From Prorocentrum cordatum (lineage: Eukaryota > Sar > Dinophyceae > Prorocentrales > Prorocentraceae), in the NCBI GenBank assembly GCA_963575745.1, contig CAUYUJ010012669.1:1097790-1161789 (forward strand): a DNA stretch of 64,000 nt, given 5' to 3'. A program made the position numbers and the translations under genes. The notes below the pieces were generated by a model that worked only from the letters and a program-made list of their open reading frames with translations, made no database searches and was not told the DNA's origin. Shown here piece after piece: positions 19,919 to 30,869 of this stretch. Position 1 is the stretch's first letter. Each line of letters starts with the position of its first letter.

Positions 19919-20172
19919 GAAGGAAAGGAATCCTGCTAAAAAAGTCGGGACCCTAGGGCTTTCCGCAGGACCACTCGTCTTCTGACAGCTTCAGGCCCCC
20001 TTGAGCCCGAACAAGGCGAAGCAAATCTAGCATCCCGTTCATGCGGGACCTAGCTATGTCATGCTTAAGGTCAAACATCAGCTTGGACGGTTTCCCCCAG
20101 GGCCGTAGGCGACCCGAGGAGGGAAGGGCGAGGAGGGGGAGGAGGAGGAGGAGGAGGAGGAGGAGGAGGAGG
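19655..20172. other. Upstream flank of the glycosyltransferase gene and (GGA)n tract
   Basis: 19655-19918 extends the exon-1 frame upstream without recognisable protein features and may be 5' UTR or first intron. 19930-20135 holds no gene. 20136-20172 is a pure (AGG)n tract that runs into the assembly gap, which is likely why the assembly broke there. Confidence 0.5.
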
Positions 20173-20272
20173 NNNNNNNNNNNNNNNNNNNNNNNNNNNN
20201 NNNNNNNNNNNNNNNNNNNNNNNNNNNNNNNNNNNNNNNNNNNNNNNNNNNNNNNNNNNNNNNNNNNNNNNN
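20173..20272. other. Assembly gap of 100 N
   Basis: Exactly 100 N. The round length suggests a placeholder of unknown true size. It is bounded by (AGG)n on the left and the heptamer satellite on the right. Confidence 0.98.
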
Positions 20273-21625
20273 CTATTCCCTGCTCACTACTCACTACTTA
20301 CTACAAACTACTCACTACTCGCTACCCACTAGCCAACACTCAGTACTCACTAAACAGAACCCATTACCCACTACTCACTAATCACAAATCACCACTCACT
20401 ACCCACTAACCAACCCACTACTCACTACTCACACTTCACTACTGATTGCCCACAACAACCTACTCACTACCCACTACTCGCTACTCGCTACTCCCTACTC
20501 CCTACACGGTACTCATTACTCACTTCTCGCTGCTCCCTACGCCCTACTCGCTACCCAATACGCACTGTTCACCTTCCGCCACTCACTACTCACTACGCCC
20601 CCACTACTCACTACTCACTACTTCCTACTCCCTACTCCCAACTCACTACCCACCACTCACTACCCAGTACTCAATACTCATTACTCACTAGAACACTACT
20701 CACTGCCCACTACACACTACTCACTAAGCACTACTCACTACCCACTAACCACTACTTACTACTGAGTACTCACAATTCACTACTCACTACGCACTGCCCA
20801 CAACTCAGTACTCACTATCCGCTACTCGATTCCCCATACGAACTATCTATTCACTACCCACTACGCACAGCTCGCTACTCACTACTCACTACTCCCTCCT
20901 CCTTACTCACTAGTCACTAGTCGCAAATCGCTACTAATTACTCACTACTCACTACTCACGACCCTCTACCTCGCTGCTCACAAATTTATACTCGCGACTC
21001 CCTACTCAGTACCACTACGCAATACCCACTTCTCGCTTCTCCCAACTCACTACTCACTACTCCCTACTCACTACTCACTACTCACTACGCACTGCCCACT
21101 ACTTGCTACTCCCTACCCGCTACGCACTACTCCGTAGCCACTACTCACTACTGGCTCCTGACCACTCCCTCCTCACTACTCACTACTCACAACGCCCTAC
21201 TCGCTACTCACTACTCACTACTCACTACTCGCTGCTCCCTACTCGCTACTCCCTACTCGCTACTCGCTACTCGCTACCCACTACTTACTACCCACTACTC
21301 TCTACTCACTGCGCACTACTCACTTCTCACTATTCACTCCTCGCTATTCGCTACTGTCTACTCCCTCATCCCTAGTCCCTGCTTACTACTCACCATGCAC
21401 TACTCACTGCACACTACTCACTCCTCACTACTCCAATTCCTTACTCACTACGTCCTTCCCGCTACTCAATACCCACTACTCACTACTCACTACTCTCTAC
21501 GCACTACTCACTACTACCACTACCCATTACCTACTACTCACTACTCACGACTCACTGCGCACTACTCACTATGAAATACCCACTACTACCAATCGCTACT
21601 CAAAACACTCTACTCTCTACTCACT
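20273..21625. repeat. Degenerate CACTACT heptamer satellite, at least 1.35 kb
   Basis: Continuous variants of CACTACT/CTCACTA (CTACTCG, CTACCCA, CTACTCC) fill the interval. The strand asymmetry is strong (plus strand C/A/T, almost no G). Open frames give Tyr/Ser/Leu/Thr repeats and are not genes. The array probably continues into the gap. Confidence 0.92.
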
Positions 21626-21865
21626 ACCCGAAAAGCCCCCTCCCCAGCCCCCTGTTCGGCGCAAAGGGGGGGAGGGAGGGGGGTTCGAACCCCTCCACGC
21701 CCTTCCAGCGCCAAGGGGGGGAGGGGGGGGGGGGTCCGGACCCCCCCCCTTCAGGGGGGTGGGGGGTTGGAACCCCCCGCCCTTAAGGGGGGAGGGGGGG
21801 GGTCGAAAATCTCACCCCCCCTTTGAATGGGGGGAAGGGGGAAGGGGGTTCTGCGAGCACACCCC
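21626..21865. repeat. G-run/C-run hairpin DNA
   Basis: Long G runs alternate with C runs and form strong inverted repeats, such as CCCCCCTTCAGGGGGG, CCCCCGCCCTTAAGGGGGG and GGGGTTCGAACCCC. The same kind of DNA fills 56.65-57.1 and 58.04-58.46 kb. Confidence 0.8.
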
Positions 21866-22655
21866 CGGTGTATTCAGGGACATCCACTGGCGCGCTTTCC
21901 CTACGATGAGCAGGGCAACGAGGATGAGGACAAAGAGAAGCAGGAGGAACATGTCATTGCACCAGCCTTGCAGACGTGCTGCAGCGGATTTCTGCGTGGA
22001 TTTTTGCCCGAAACGGCGAGCGAAAAAAAAAGTGCATTTCGCGTGGATGCTGTTTGGTCTTCTTTCCTGGCCAAAAAAATCCGCGCGACATTCACCTCGA
22101 AATCCCCAACGAAATTATCCAGGACACTCCGGGCCCATCCGATCGTTTTCCGAACGAAATCCGCTCTGCGATGTTGGCGCCATGAAAAAAGGCAAGGAGG
22201 ACAGGAACGAGGCCCAGGAGCAGGATGAGGAGGAAGAGGAGGAGAAATGGGAGAAGGCTGAGAAGGCAGGACGATGAGGAGCCGTGAGCCATGTGATCAC
22301 ACGCGTCTCGTTTTGCCTTAAAACTGGTGGCCAGATATAGCGAATGGGCTTGGGACCCTGGCGGCTGACACTGCGACTGGGCCATCGTAGAAAGTAAGAG
22401 AGGAAGTGATACGGACAACTCCTCTGGGTGTCCCCACAGATGTATAACAGCCTTCACCTTCTTCCTTTCATGGAGTCTCCCATTTCCAACTCCGATTCGC
22501 ACCGAATGCGCGCGAGACGCATTCGTGCCCAGGGTCCTCCGAGAGTAGCTCGCCCCGGGAGGGATGCAACCAATGCAGGAAGGGCAGCCGTGGACACCAT
22601 GAATCGGACTGGTAGTGGTGATGCCATGTTCTTGTTGGCTCCCTGCGCGGCGCAT
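21866..22655. other. No supported gene
   Basis: Mixed sequence with an A-rich stretch (CGAAAAAAAAAG near 22020) and a GAGGAG block (22220-22270). Open frames up to 187 codons exist on the minus strand but contain no domain. Confidence 0.4.
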
Positions 22656-23560
22656 TCACGCAGTCTTGACGTGAACGCCCGTCCTGTCAGGTGCGCCATC
22701 TCGCGGCAAGACCCTGCCAAACGTCCACCACGAGCGTGGACTGCATGTCGCATCTCTGAACATCGGGCCCGTCTGCTCCCGCCGTGCCCTGGGCACCTCA
22801 CCGACGACTGGCAGAAGGCGACATCCGCGAGGCACTGGGCAGACCCTAAGGCCGACGCGAGCAGCCCGCAGTCGGTTCGGCCTCCCAGGGGGAGCGTCGG
22901 AAGGCCGCTTCGGTTCGAGCGCATGCACGCCACTACGGGTCCAAGCCCAATCTAGCTTGCTGGGCAAATCGCAGAAGTTTCCGAAGACGCCACCTCTGCG
23001 GAGCAGCACTCGTCTGCAAGAAACTCTCCGGGGCCCTACGTCGGAGGTGGCAAGGAGTGGGGCCACGGTGAGGGCATTGGATAAGCAAACCTTCGACAAG
23101 AAATCCAGGGTCTGAAGCCATTGGAAAGCCAATCGTGGATTGGCCATGGACATCACCGCCGCCCTCATTTGTCTGAAGCCTCCTGGGCACGTTCCTTCAA
23201 GAACGCCCCCACCGTACTGCACTTCACCAGCAGGGGCGGCCGAATAGGTCCCCAGAACGTGGCACAAAGGCCCAAAACCACTCAGGCCGAATGATGGCGG
23301 TGTGGGAACCACTATCGGAACCTCTGGAACAGGTGATATGCAAGGGGGCGCTGAGGGCACAAAAACTCCAACGTTCCCAATGAACGAAGTTGCGACTGGG
23401 GAAAAGTTCTTCCAGGCTGGCTCGCACGAAGCCAGCCCCCTCCTGGACTCTCAGCAGCCCCCCCCCCCCGCAGGGGGATCCGAAAGCAGGGGGGAAGCCG
23501 GAGCAGCGGATATTCGGCAGGTTGGATCGCGTCGGGTCGAGATCGCTATGCGATGTCATC
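22656..23560 (-). CDS. Hypothetical minus-strand frame(s), low support
   Basis: A 234-codon frame (23360 to 22656) and an upstream 111-codon frame (23559 to 23224) in another register have balanced composition, for example HWERWSFCALSAPLHITCSR upstream and RQMRAAVMSMANPRLAFQWL, LQTLDFLSKVCLSNALTVAP in the main frame. No family was recognised and no clear splice sites were found. It might be a decayed mobile-element ORF. Confidence 0.25.
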
Positions 23561-23574
23561 CTAGAACAGCCCCC

Positions 23575-23983
23575 CTCCGACTGGACCTCCTCTTCGTCTC
23601 ATTGTTCTCCCTTCCCTTGTCCTTGTCGCCCTTCTGGTCCACTTCCTCCTCCTTCTCCTCGTCATCCTCCCCCTCCTCTTCCTCCTCCTCCTCGTCCTCC
23701 TTCTCCTCCTCCTCCTCCTCCTTCTCCTCCTCCTCCTCCTCCTCCTCATCATCATCACCACCATCCGCATCTTCCACTTCCGCTCGGTATTCCTCGTCCT
23801 CGTCCCATCCTCTCCTCTTCGTTCTCTTCCTATTCATCCCTGTCATCCTCTCCCTCCTCTCCCTGGTATTGTTTTCGTTTTCTTCGTCATCGTCCCCGTC
23901 CCCCTCTTCCTCCTCCACCTCCTCCTCCTCCGCCCCCTCCCTCCCCTGCCCTCCCCTCCCCCTCCCCTCCCCTGCTAAGGAGT
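23575..23983. repeat. Polypyrimidine tract flanking the retrotransposon (left)
   Basis: CTC/CCT triplets (23630-23755) and CCCCT units (23930-23975) lead up to the LTR at 23984. The right flank from 36214 is also CCCCT/CTC, so the element sits inside one pyrimidine-rich locus. Confidence 0.85.
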
Positions 23984-24331
23984 TGTCCCCGAACTCCTCT
24001 ATGTCGTAAGGCACCTCCGAAAACACAAAGACCTCGGAATCCTCAATCTCCTCCTGCACGAAAACGATCGTACTGTGTATCTCGACGCTGCCAAGCACCA
24101 GACTCGTATGGCCAAGCAAACTACAGCAGCACCGAACGCACACGCGAGAAGAAAGAGGATGTTGTCTCTGTCTGTTCTCTCGCTAGATGCACTCAGTTAG
24201 AAAGGGGGAAGAACTGCGCCGCTTGAGCCTAGGAGGCTATGACACGAGGGTCTCCGAAGCTGCTGTGCTCACAATTCTGACCTACGCATGCCTTGCCTTG
24301 CAAGCCTCTCGGCCTGACAACTGATCTATCA
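23984..24331 (-). repeat. 3' LTR of the copia element
   Basis: Direct copy of 35864-36213. The plus strand reads TGTCCCCGAACTCC to GATCTATCA. No purine-rich primer tract is evident just inside it (24332-24360). Confidence 0.88.
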
Positions 24332-24489
24332 ACTCGGCTCTGGACGCGCAGGTCTCTGACCTCAGCATGCGGAAAACAGTTTAACTACTGCCTGCTGAAA
24401 CAAAACCGTGCGCACTGAACAAGCGTGCAACACAACTGCAAAGAGACAGCGTCAGAAACACACGAGCTGCGACTCCATGCCCTGGCCGC

Positions 24490-25400
24490 AAGAGAAAACA
24501 TCCCTCACAGGTGAAGCCGCCAAGCCTCATGGTGTACAGACATCTGTCGCGCAACACCTGGTCGCCGTAGCCCATGAAATCCGATCGCAGTGAAATTATA
24601 TGTGGCAGCTGCCTGCATATCCTCTGCACGGAGAAGATTACCTTCATGAGCAAACCACCAACCACCTGACAAGATATCATGAAGCGGTCGTCTATCCGGC
24701 GTTCTTTTTGTCATGCCATCTACACAGATGTCGCGCGTGTCAATCCAGTGTTATCGCTTCAAAACTCTGGTCCACAGCAACTCACGGATATATGCCAGAT
24801 GAAAGAAAGTGCCCTCGACCGCTGGAAACTTCAACTGATCTGCCAGTAGATAACTGAGCCGTGAGCCCGAGTCCGTGAACGCTTCCGCATCCAGAATAAA
24901 CTCGCCACTCTGTCGAATCTCTTTCATGCGCACAGCTGGCTGCAGGCCCAGTCTCACCTCTTCGAGGAAAGACAAAATGATTACCAGCATGTCTAACATA
25001 CCACATAGATTGTGTACCTCAGCACTCCACGCACCACGACAGGCATGATTCTGCTTGCCACCAAGAAACGTCAACACCTGTAAGTCGTACTTCTTGTTCT
25101 TCTCATCATAGTGCGCCGAGCCGATGACGTAGCCCCTCATGCCCAGTGGATCCGTCGCACTCTTCTCGCTATGGAGTTTGATACGCACGATCGCCAACTG
25201 CTATCAACGAAACTGGCATCTTGACCTTCCGATGCTCCAAATCATGCTGGCCGTCCCTCACGTACATGCACAACCTGTTGATGCGCTTCAAATCCCGAAT
25301 GGTCGGCTTCCTGGCAATACGCGGCAGCGACCTTACATATATCATAATGTCCAGTCTTGTCTGCGCCAGCCAGGTCATTCCGACAACGGCTGATCATCAC
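24490..25400 (-). pseudogene. copia connection domain and RNase H, frame-shifted
   Basis: TWLAQTRLDIMIYVRSLPRI and RKPTIRDLKRINRLCMYVRD (25378-25200) match the copia segment between RT and RNase H. VGDRAYQT supplies the first RNase H Asp. DPLGMRGYVIGSAHYDEKNK, KQNHACRGAWSAEVHNLCGM (Glu) and AFTDSGSRLSYLLADQLKFP (Asp) follow, then YIRELLWTRVLKR and, after a frame change, LTRDICVDGMTKRTPDRRPL near 24745-24690, the conserved pol tail. Confidence 0.8.
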
Positions 25401-25968
25401 TCAAATTCTCGTAGTATGTCGCTGCCAGGGGCTTGGTCGAAGCGGCCTAATCAAATTGGCCCAACATTAAGCACTCACCATCTTCAACCACTCGGTGGCG
25501 AACACCAGTCTGGCTCAAAGACTGCTCGATTTTGATCGTGACATCCGTCCCGAAGTACGTCTGTCGCATCCTGCGAAACGCTATCAAAGTAAGCTTCTCG
25601 CCCGTGGCCTTGTAGTCGTCCACGCGCGCGCTTGCCATCATAATCAGCTTCCAATTCCCGAACTTCAAGTAAACCTTGGGATCCGAAATCGTTGACCACA
25701 TGCTGCCTTGCTTCAACACCGTCTCTGCCTTCATCCTGAACAAGACAGGCGCATCTATCAATCCGAATCCTCCTTTCAACATCTCCAGACACTCCGCGGC
25801 ATCGTTGGAATTCTCAAAGCCATTTATAGATCTCAGCACACCACTCCCAGCCAATCCGACGCCTCCTCGACCGCGTGGCAGTACCATAGAGACTTGACGC
25901 TTAGGTCCTCCACGCACCTGCTGCACGTCTTCGAAAATCAATCCTTTCAGAAGCGCCTGAGGAATATC
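25400..25968 (-). pseudogene. copia reverse transcriptase core, frame-shifted
   Basis: Continues the RT in a new frame from about 25960: ALLKGLIFEDVQQVRGGPKR, MLKGGFGLIDAPVLFRMKAE, STISDPKVYLKFGNWKLIMM, ASARVDDYKATGEKLTLIAF. KGGFGLIDAP corresponds to the YGLKQAPR box of copia RT, and ARVDDYKATG carries the two catalytic aspartates (xVDD). The frame ends at 25447. Confidence 0.8.
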
Positions 25969-27747
25969 TTATGAAGCAATAGGCCAATATGGTTGCACTG
26001 CGGCATCTACTACTGCACGCTGTCCCCAAGATGTCGCCGCACCACTAAACTTATATAAAAGACCACGCTTCAAGTCCTTGAAACCGTGCGCAGTGAAACG
26101 AGACATCATACTGCGGGCACCATCATTCTGCAACTTCCATGTGGCCACGTACCTTGAAGTAAGCAAGTTCCAGGCATCCTTCTTGAGCTGACGCTTGACA
26201 GAATACTTATCAACCCATCGAAATAATTCCGTCAGAACAAACAGAGCAGCCTTGGCTAGATCAGGATTATTTTTGAGATCTTCATCAGAAACCGCCATAA
26301 TCGACTGAGTCTTGTTCGTCTCTACCAACGCCCTCTTGATACCTGCCTTGTCCATATGAAGTGCACACGCATCGTTCTCCTGCCATGTTGCATCCACCGG
26401 GAGATAGCCGCTCAAGTAGGCCAAACCCACGGGCAACTGAATCTCTGCGGGCTCATGCATAATCGCCCGTACCACCTCACGATTGTCTCTGGTAAGTCTC
26501 GTGGCAGAAGTCTTTGCGTCTTTGTCAAACCCCGACAACGCGATAAGATCATCATCAGAACACAGTTGGTAACGAGGTCGTAGCTCAGCAAAAGCATGCC
26601 TGTACTCGTAGCCCAGCAACGGGCCCTCCATGTCGTATTGTGTTTCTGGTGGCGTCGATGAGTAGTAAATCACTTTCCACTCGTCCTCCTCGGTGCTCGC
26701 GATGTCACGCGGATCCTCCATCTCCAGATTACGCTGCCACGCCGCCCTGACATCCGCACCCAGTCCACCGTCATCACCATGTTTTGCTGGCCCTGGTTCT
26801 TCACCTAGGCCATGATCAGAAGCATCACTTAGCGATGTGGGAGATAGAACAACAGGAGAAGTACTATGCTGTTCTGCACGTGCACCTCCCAATTCCGGTA
26901 CGCCGGGCTCCTCTCGCCTTGCCTGGTTCACCACCGTGACCGCATACAAACAAACCTGCACTGTGAAGATGTGTCTCCATTCTCCACGATCGCCCAGTAG
27001 CATCTCCATGTTGATACTCTGACTGCTGTCAATGATGATGTACTTATAGTCATTCTTGTTATCCTGCGACCAAAACGCAATAATGCTGCCAGTAGCGCCT
27101 TCACTCGTAGAAGATAAACGTGATACTCCGTGAGGGCACACACCTGCCAAACAGTTGGATACCATGATCCGGTTGATGGCCACATCCAAAATGGTATGGA
27201 ATACCAAACTGCGCTTGATCGCATCCACCGTCAACTGCCAACCAGCACCCGTTAACATCCATCCAATATTCAGCGCCTTCTCCCTGGTCGCGTTCGTGCA
27301 GTTCACCGCGCACTTCCAGACGTTGAATAGACTATCGTGTCGAAGCCGATCTGAACAAGCGTCCAGAAACATAGTCATGTAGCCCATGGCTCTTCGTAAA
27401 CTCTCGACAGTAACAATGATATATCTGCCTTGCCACCTGACCGTCGCCTTGCCGTGCTCCATCTCCATCAGGTCAGCGACGGTCGCCGGTCCGACCCAGC
27501 CAGGGCGGTCCTTCTGAGGTGACTTCCTAAATATCTCCACCGAGTCGCCATTCGCAAGGTCCAGCTGTTCACCTGCCAGAGGTGTTCTCGATTTACCGGC
27601 TAGTCGCAATCGATGCTCTGCCATGGAAGAAACTGCACTGCCACTTGAAACTTCTCGTAGACGATGCACATGCCGTAGACCGCCCATACCTGACTTACCC
27701 TGCATCCTGGACTCGCCAATGATGTCCGCTATCATCTGTGGTAGCAA
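25969..27747 (-). CDS. copia integrase C-terminus to RT N-terminus, open frame
   Basis: A 592-codon open frame. Residues 65-115 are the integrase C-terminal beta-barrel-like domain (GDSVEIFRK ... GWVGPATV ... RWQGRYIIV). The middle is a linker with an acidic, Gly/Pro-rich section (EEPGPAKHGDDGGLGADVRA). From about residue 520 the RT begins: KKDAWNLLTSRYVATWKLQN and MMSRFTAHGFKDLKRG, equivalent to the copia R-V-WK ... AR(L)---GF-D start. The frame stops at 25969, where the register changes into the next piece. Confidence 0.75.
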   Translation of the reverse strand: MLPQMIADIIGESRMQGKSGMGGLRHVHRLREVSSGSAVSSMAEHRLRLAGKSRTPLAGEQLDLANGDSVEIFRKSPQKDRPGWVGPATVADLMEMEHGKATVRWQGRYIIVTVESLRRAMGYMTMFLDACSDRLRHDSLFNVWKCAVNCTNATREKALNIGWMLTGAGWQLTVDAIKRSLVFHTILDVAINRIMVSNCLAGVCPHGVSRLSSTSEGATGSIIAFWSQDNKNDYKYIIIDSSQSINMEMLLGDRGEWRHIFTVQVCLYAVTVVNQARREEPGVPELGGARAEQHSTSPVVLSPTSLSDASDHGLGEEPGPAKHGDDGGLGADVRAAWQRNLEMEDPRDIASTEEDEWKVIYYSSTPPETQYDMEGPLLGYEYRHAFAELRPRYQLCSDDDLIALSGFDKDAKTSATRLTRDNREVVRAIMHEPAEIQLPVGLAYLSGYLPVDATWQENDACALHMDKAGIKRALVETNKTQSIMAVSDEDLKNNPDLAKAALFVLTELFRWVDKYSVKRQLKKDAWNLLTSRYVATWKLQNDGARSMMSRFTAHGFKDLKRGLLYKFSGAATSWGQRAVVDAAVQPYWPIAS

Positions 27748-28399
27748 TCTCGGCGTTCGTCCATACAGTGACTGATATGGTGTACCTTATCACGTAGATA
27801 ACAATGAACTCTTCGCCAGCACCGCCTCAGCCAGTATCTCTGCGAAGCTCGCCTCTATGTTGTCAGCCTGCAATTGAGACTGCGTTCGATGAAGCTGTGA
27901 GCGAAGTATATCATGATGGCGTTCTGCGATCCAGGCCTTACTGTCCTTCGGGATAATCAACTCGATATTCCATCGCGTGGCCCAGGTCTTCGTCTCATCA
28001 CTGTTGATCGCTCCTTCGCCGCATGAGCTCAGGTGGTCCAAATGCCCGAATCCATCGCGACGTCATTGCAGCAATAATGGCCCCAGATTCCTTATCAGCG
28101 ATCTCTTCTGCAACTGTCCATCGCACATTCACAAAAGAGATGGATAATGATCTAGCTCCGTATCTGCGCCCCCGTCTCGTCCGGATAAAACATGAGATCG
28201 CCCTGAACCGACTGATTGAAACGCGCGCTGATCCTCGTAGCCGGTCTTACATGCGGTGCTCCTCGGGCCCAGGTACGGCATATTCTGCGCGCACCCGCCG
28301 CCTCCGCCACCAGCTTCATGACGTCTTGGGAACCCCGACCAACGACAACAACCTCGTCATCTGAACAATAGTAGCATGGTCGGAGGTGAAGGGGTAAGA
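27450..28399 (-). pseudogene. copia integrase, frame-shifted
   Basis: Integrase coding in pieces. GARRICRTWARGAPHVRP and RFNQSVQGDLMFYPDETG (first Asp of the catalytic triad) run to 28152. RWTVAEEIADKESGAIIAAM and TSRWIRAFGPPELM follow in another frame (about 28150-28020). WATRWNIELIIPKDSKAWIA, ERHHDILRSQLHRT (catalytic-Glu helix region, 28041-27790) come next. The C-terminal domain then appears in the long frame from 27747: GDSVEIFRKSPQKDRPGWVG, PATVADLMEMEHGKATVRWQ. FGPP and ERHH are hallmarks of dinoflagellate copia integrases. At least three frame changes make it non-functional. Confidence 0.8.
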
Positions 28400-29898
28400 T
28401 CGAAGTGGAACGGAGAGCCCCCCTACCGGGAAATCGGTTTCGGTTTCGCGTTCGTGCGCGCCGCGCGCGCGGGCGAGGCGAAGCTGCGCGGGCGGGCGAA
28501 AATAAAATCTCCTCCGGTTGAGGCGCGGCCGGAGCAAATGACTCCGTGCAACTGGTGCCGCGCGGTGCCCCGCTGGCGCCCCACTGCGGCTGAGGCGCGG
28601 CCCGACCAAATAACTCCCTTCCGGCGTCCGGTGCCGCGCGGTGCCCCGCCAGTGTCCCGTCGGCGTCCCGATGATGATGATGATGATACCGATGATGTCC
28701 ACGATGATGAGATGATGGTGATGGTGGTGATGATGATGGTGGCCGGATGATGATGATGCTGATGATGCTGCTGCCAATGTTGATCACGGTGGTGATGATG
28801 ATGCTGATGGTGGTGATGATGATGGTGTCCCAATGATGATATTGATGATGATGTTGCTGATGATGATGACGATGGTGTCCCGATGATGATGATGCTGATG
28901 ATCCTTATACTGTTGATGATGAGATGTTGTGATGATGATGATGGAAATGATGGTAGTGGTGCCCCGATGATGATGATGATGTTGATGATGCTGTTGATTG
29001 CGATGCTGATGATGATGGTGCCCCGATGATGACGATGATGGTGCCCCGATGATGCTGATGTTGATGATGAGGATGATGGTGAGGTGATGATGCTGATTTT
29101 GATGATGGTGGTCCGATGATGATGATAATGATGATACTGATGTTGAAAATGATGATGGCGCCCCGGTGATGATGATGATGGTGATGGTGATGATGGTGAC
29201 GATGGTGATGGTGTCCCGATGATGATGGTGTTAATGATGATGATGATGGTGGTGATGGTGTCCCGATGATGATGATGTTGATGATGGTGTGCATGATGAT
29301 GGTGAGATGATGATGACGGTTGTGTTCCGATGATGATTACGATGGTGGTGTCCCGATGGTGATGATGATGTTGTTACTGATGATGGTGACGGTGATGGTA
29401 AACCGATTATGGTCAAGATGATGGTGATGATGATGATGCTGGTCATGCTAGTGATGGTATGATTATGATGCTGGTGTCCCGATGATGATGATGATGAAGG
29501 TGATGTTGAAGACGTTGGTGGCGATGCTGTTGATGATGATGGCGTTGATTGTGAGGTCACTCGTGATACCGATAGTGAGATCGATAGTAAGACCGACTGT
29601 GAGATCGATTGTGAGATCGATAGATCGAACGTAAGCTTGATTGTGAGATCGTTAGTCAGATTGATTGTGAGATCGATGGAATAGACCGAGTGAGATCGAT
29701 TGTGAAATCGATCGAGTGAGATCGATCGACCGAGACCGATAGTGATATCGATAGTGAGATCGATAGTGAGACCGATCGAGTGAGACGTTTGCCCCCCCCC
29801 CCCCCCCCGAACCTCCTCATCACCCGAAGGGTGGTCCAAAAGGTACCATCTGAGATGCAATCTCCTTAAGGCCTTCTTCTTAGTCGCAGCGCCCGCAT
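28400..29898. repeat. Low-complexity block inside the integrase region
   Basis: On the minus strand coding sequence reads to KKALRRLHLRWYLLDHPSG (about 29830) and resumes at about 28370 with SDDEVVVVGRGSQDVMKLVA. Between lie a C run (29794-29809), GATCGATAGTGA-type 12-mers (29560-29790), about 860 bp of GATGAT trinucleotides interrupted by GTGTCCC/GTGCCCC spacers (28668-29545), and a GC-rich segment with a duplicated GAGGCGCGGCC...AAATGACTCC/AAATAACTCC block (28500-28640). All open frames here are repeat artefacts. Confidence 0.85.
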
Positions 29899-29899
29899 C

Positions 29900-30850
29900 G
29901 CGTATCATTCGAGTAGCATGTCGGAAATCAGAATAACTCCACGCGTCTTGATCTTCATCACAATGCGGTACCAGCGCTTCGTGACTTTGATCTCTGGATC
30001 AGACATCTCGGTCATGTCGTAGACGTCGTGCAACTCTTCCTTCTGCATGTGGCTCTGGTGGCACAAAGACGATAGCTCCGTCTCCCGCTTCTGGCTGTCG
30101 TGCATCCTGTTTACCTCCTTCGCGTTGACTTTCAGCGCGAGGTGCTCCTGCTTCGGGCGGCTCTGCCTCAGCTTCACCATCATCCAAATCAATTGCATCT
30201 GGATGATCAACTTTCCGCCCATCAGCGGGAACTGCAACTCTACGATTAGCCTCTGCAGCTGCCACTTCATCAGGTCGCGCTCCTGAAGCTGTGGACCCTC
30301 CTGTAGCGACACTTCCTTCGGCGATTCCACCTCTACCACCTTCGTCGCGATCAAAGGGGCCCCCTCGACGATCCCGCTGAGGCACTACGCCCCCCGCCGG
30401 GCGAGCTGGCCGTCGCGCGCCGACATTCCACTTACGCAGCTGATCAGGTTCTGGCGATTTAGCATTGCCCGAATCATTTTTCGATTTGCCACGTTGACAA
30501 GCAGGACACTCGTAGCCCACAGAAACCACGCGAGGAAACTTGCACTCTAAGGATGCGCCGCTGACCGATGTCGCTCGCATCCAATGCATACTCTATCCAG
30601 CTCGTCATCCAGTAGAGGGCAGTGCTTACGTTCACCCAGTACTCTTTGCCATTTACGACGATGTGGTAGGGGCTCTACTCCCCAAGCCAGCCGGTCGGCA
30701 AGTCGCCAAGGCCAGACTTGTGAAGCTGATGCATCTGCACCTCGTAGCATGGCGCGGTCACCATCGCATGCTCCAAGTGTCGCCACAATTAATGCCGTCG
30801 ATGTGGTAGATGAAAGAAATCGTAGTCAGATGCCCAGAAAGAGGCTGGCT
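29900..30850 (-). pseudogene. copia polyprotein segment before integrase, broken
   Basis: Short coding stretches in changing frames: PTGWLGE and VNGKEYWVNVSTALYWMTSW (near 30690-30600), IEYALDASDIGQRRILRV, then FPRVVSVGYECPACQRGKSK (near 30545-30470; a CPAC pair), a long acidic and basic linker, and SDPEIKVTKRWYRIVMKIKT (near 30000). Similar segments precede integrase in other dinoflagellate copia polyproteins. No complete domain. Confidence 0.5.
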
Positions 30851-30869
30851 TACTCACGTGACCCCCATC

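Noticed and set aside
20041-20409. Open frames crossing the N run
   Set aside because: They depend on translating N as unknown residues across a gap of unknown size.
21678-21698. GGGTTCGAACCCC as a tRNA B box
   Set aside because: No A box or cloverleaf around it; it is part of the G-run/C-run inverted repeats.
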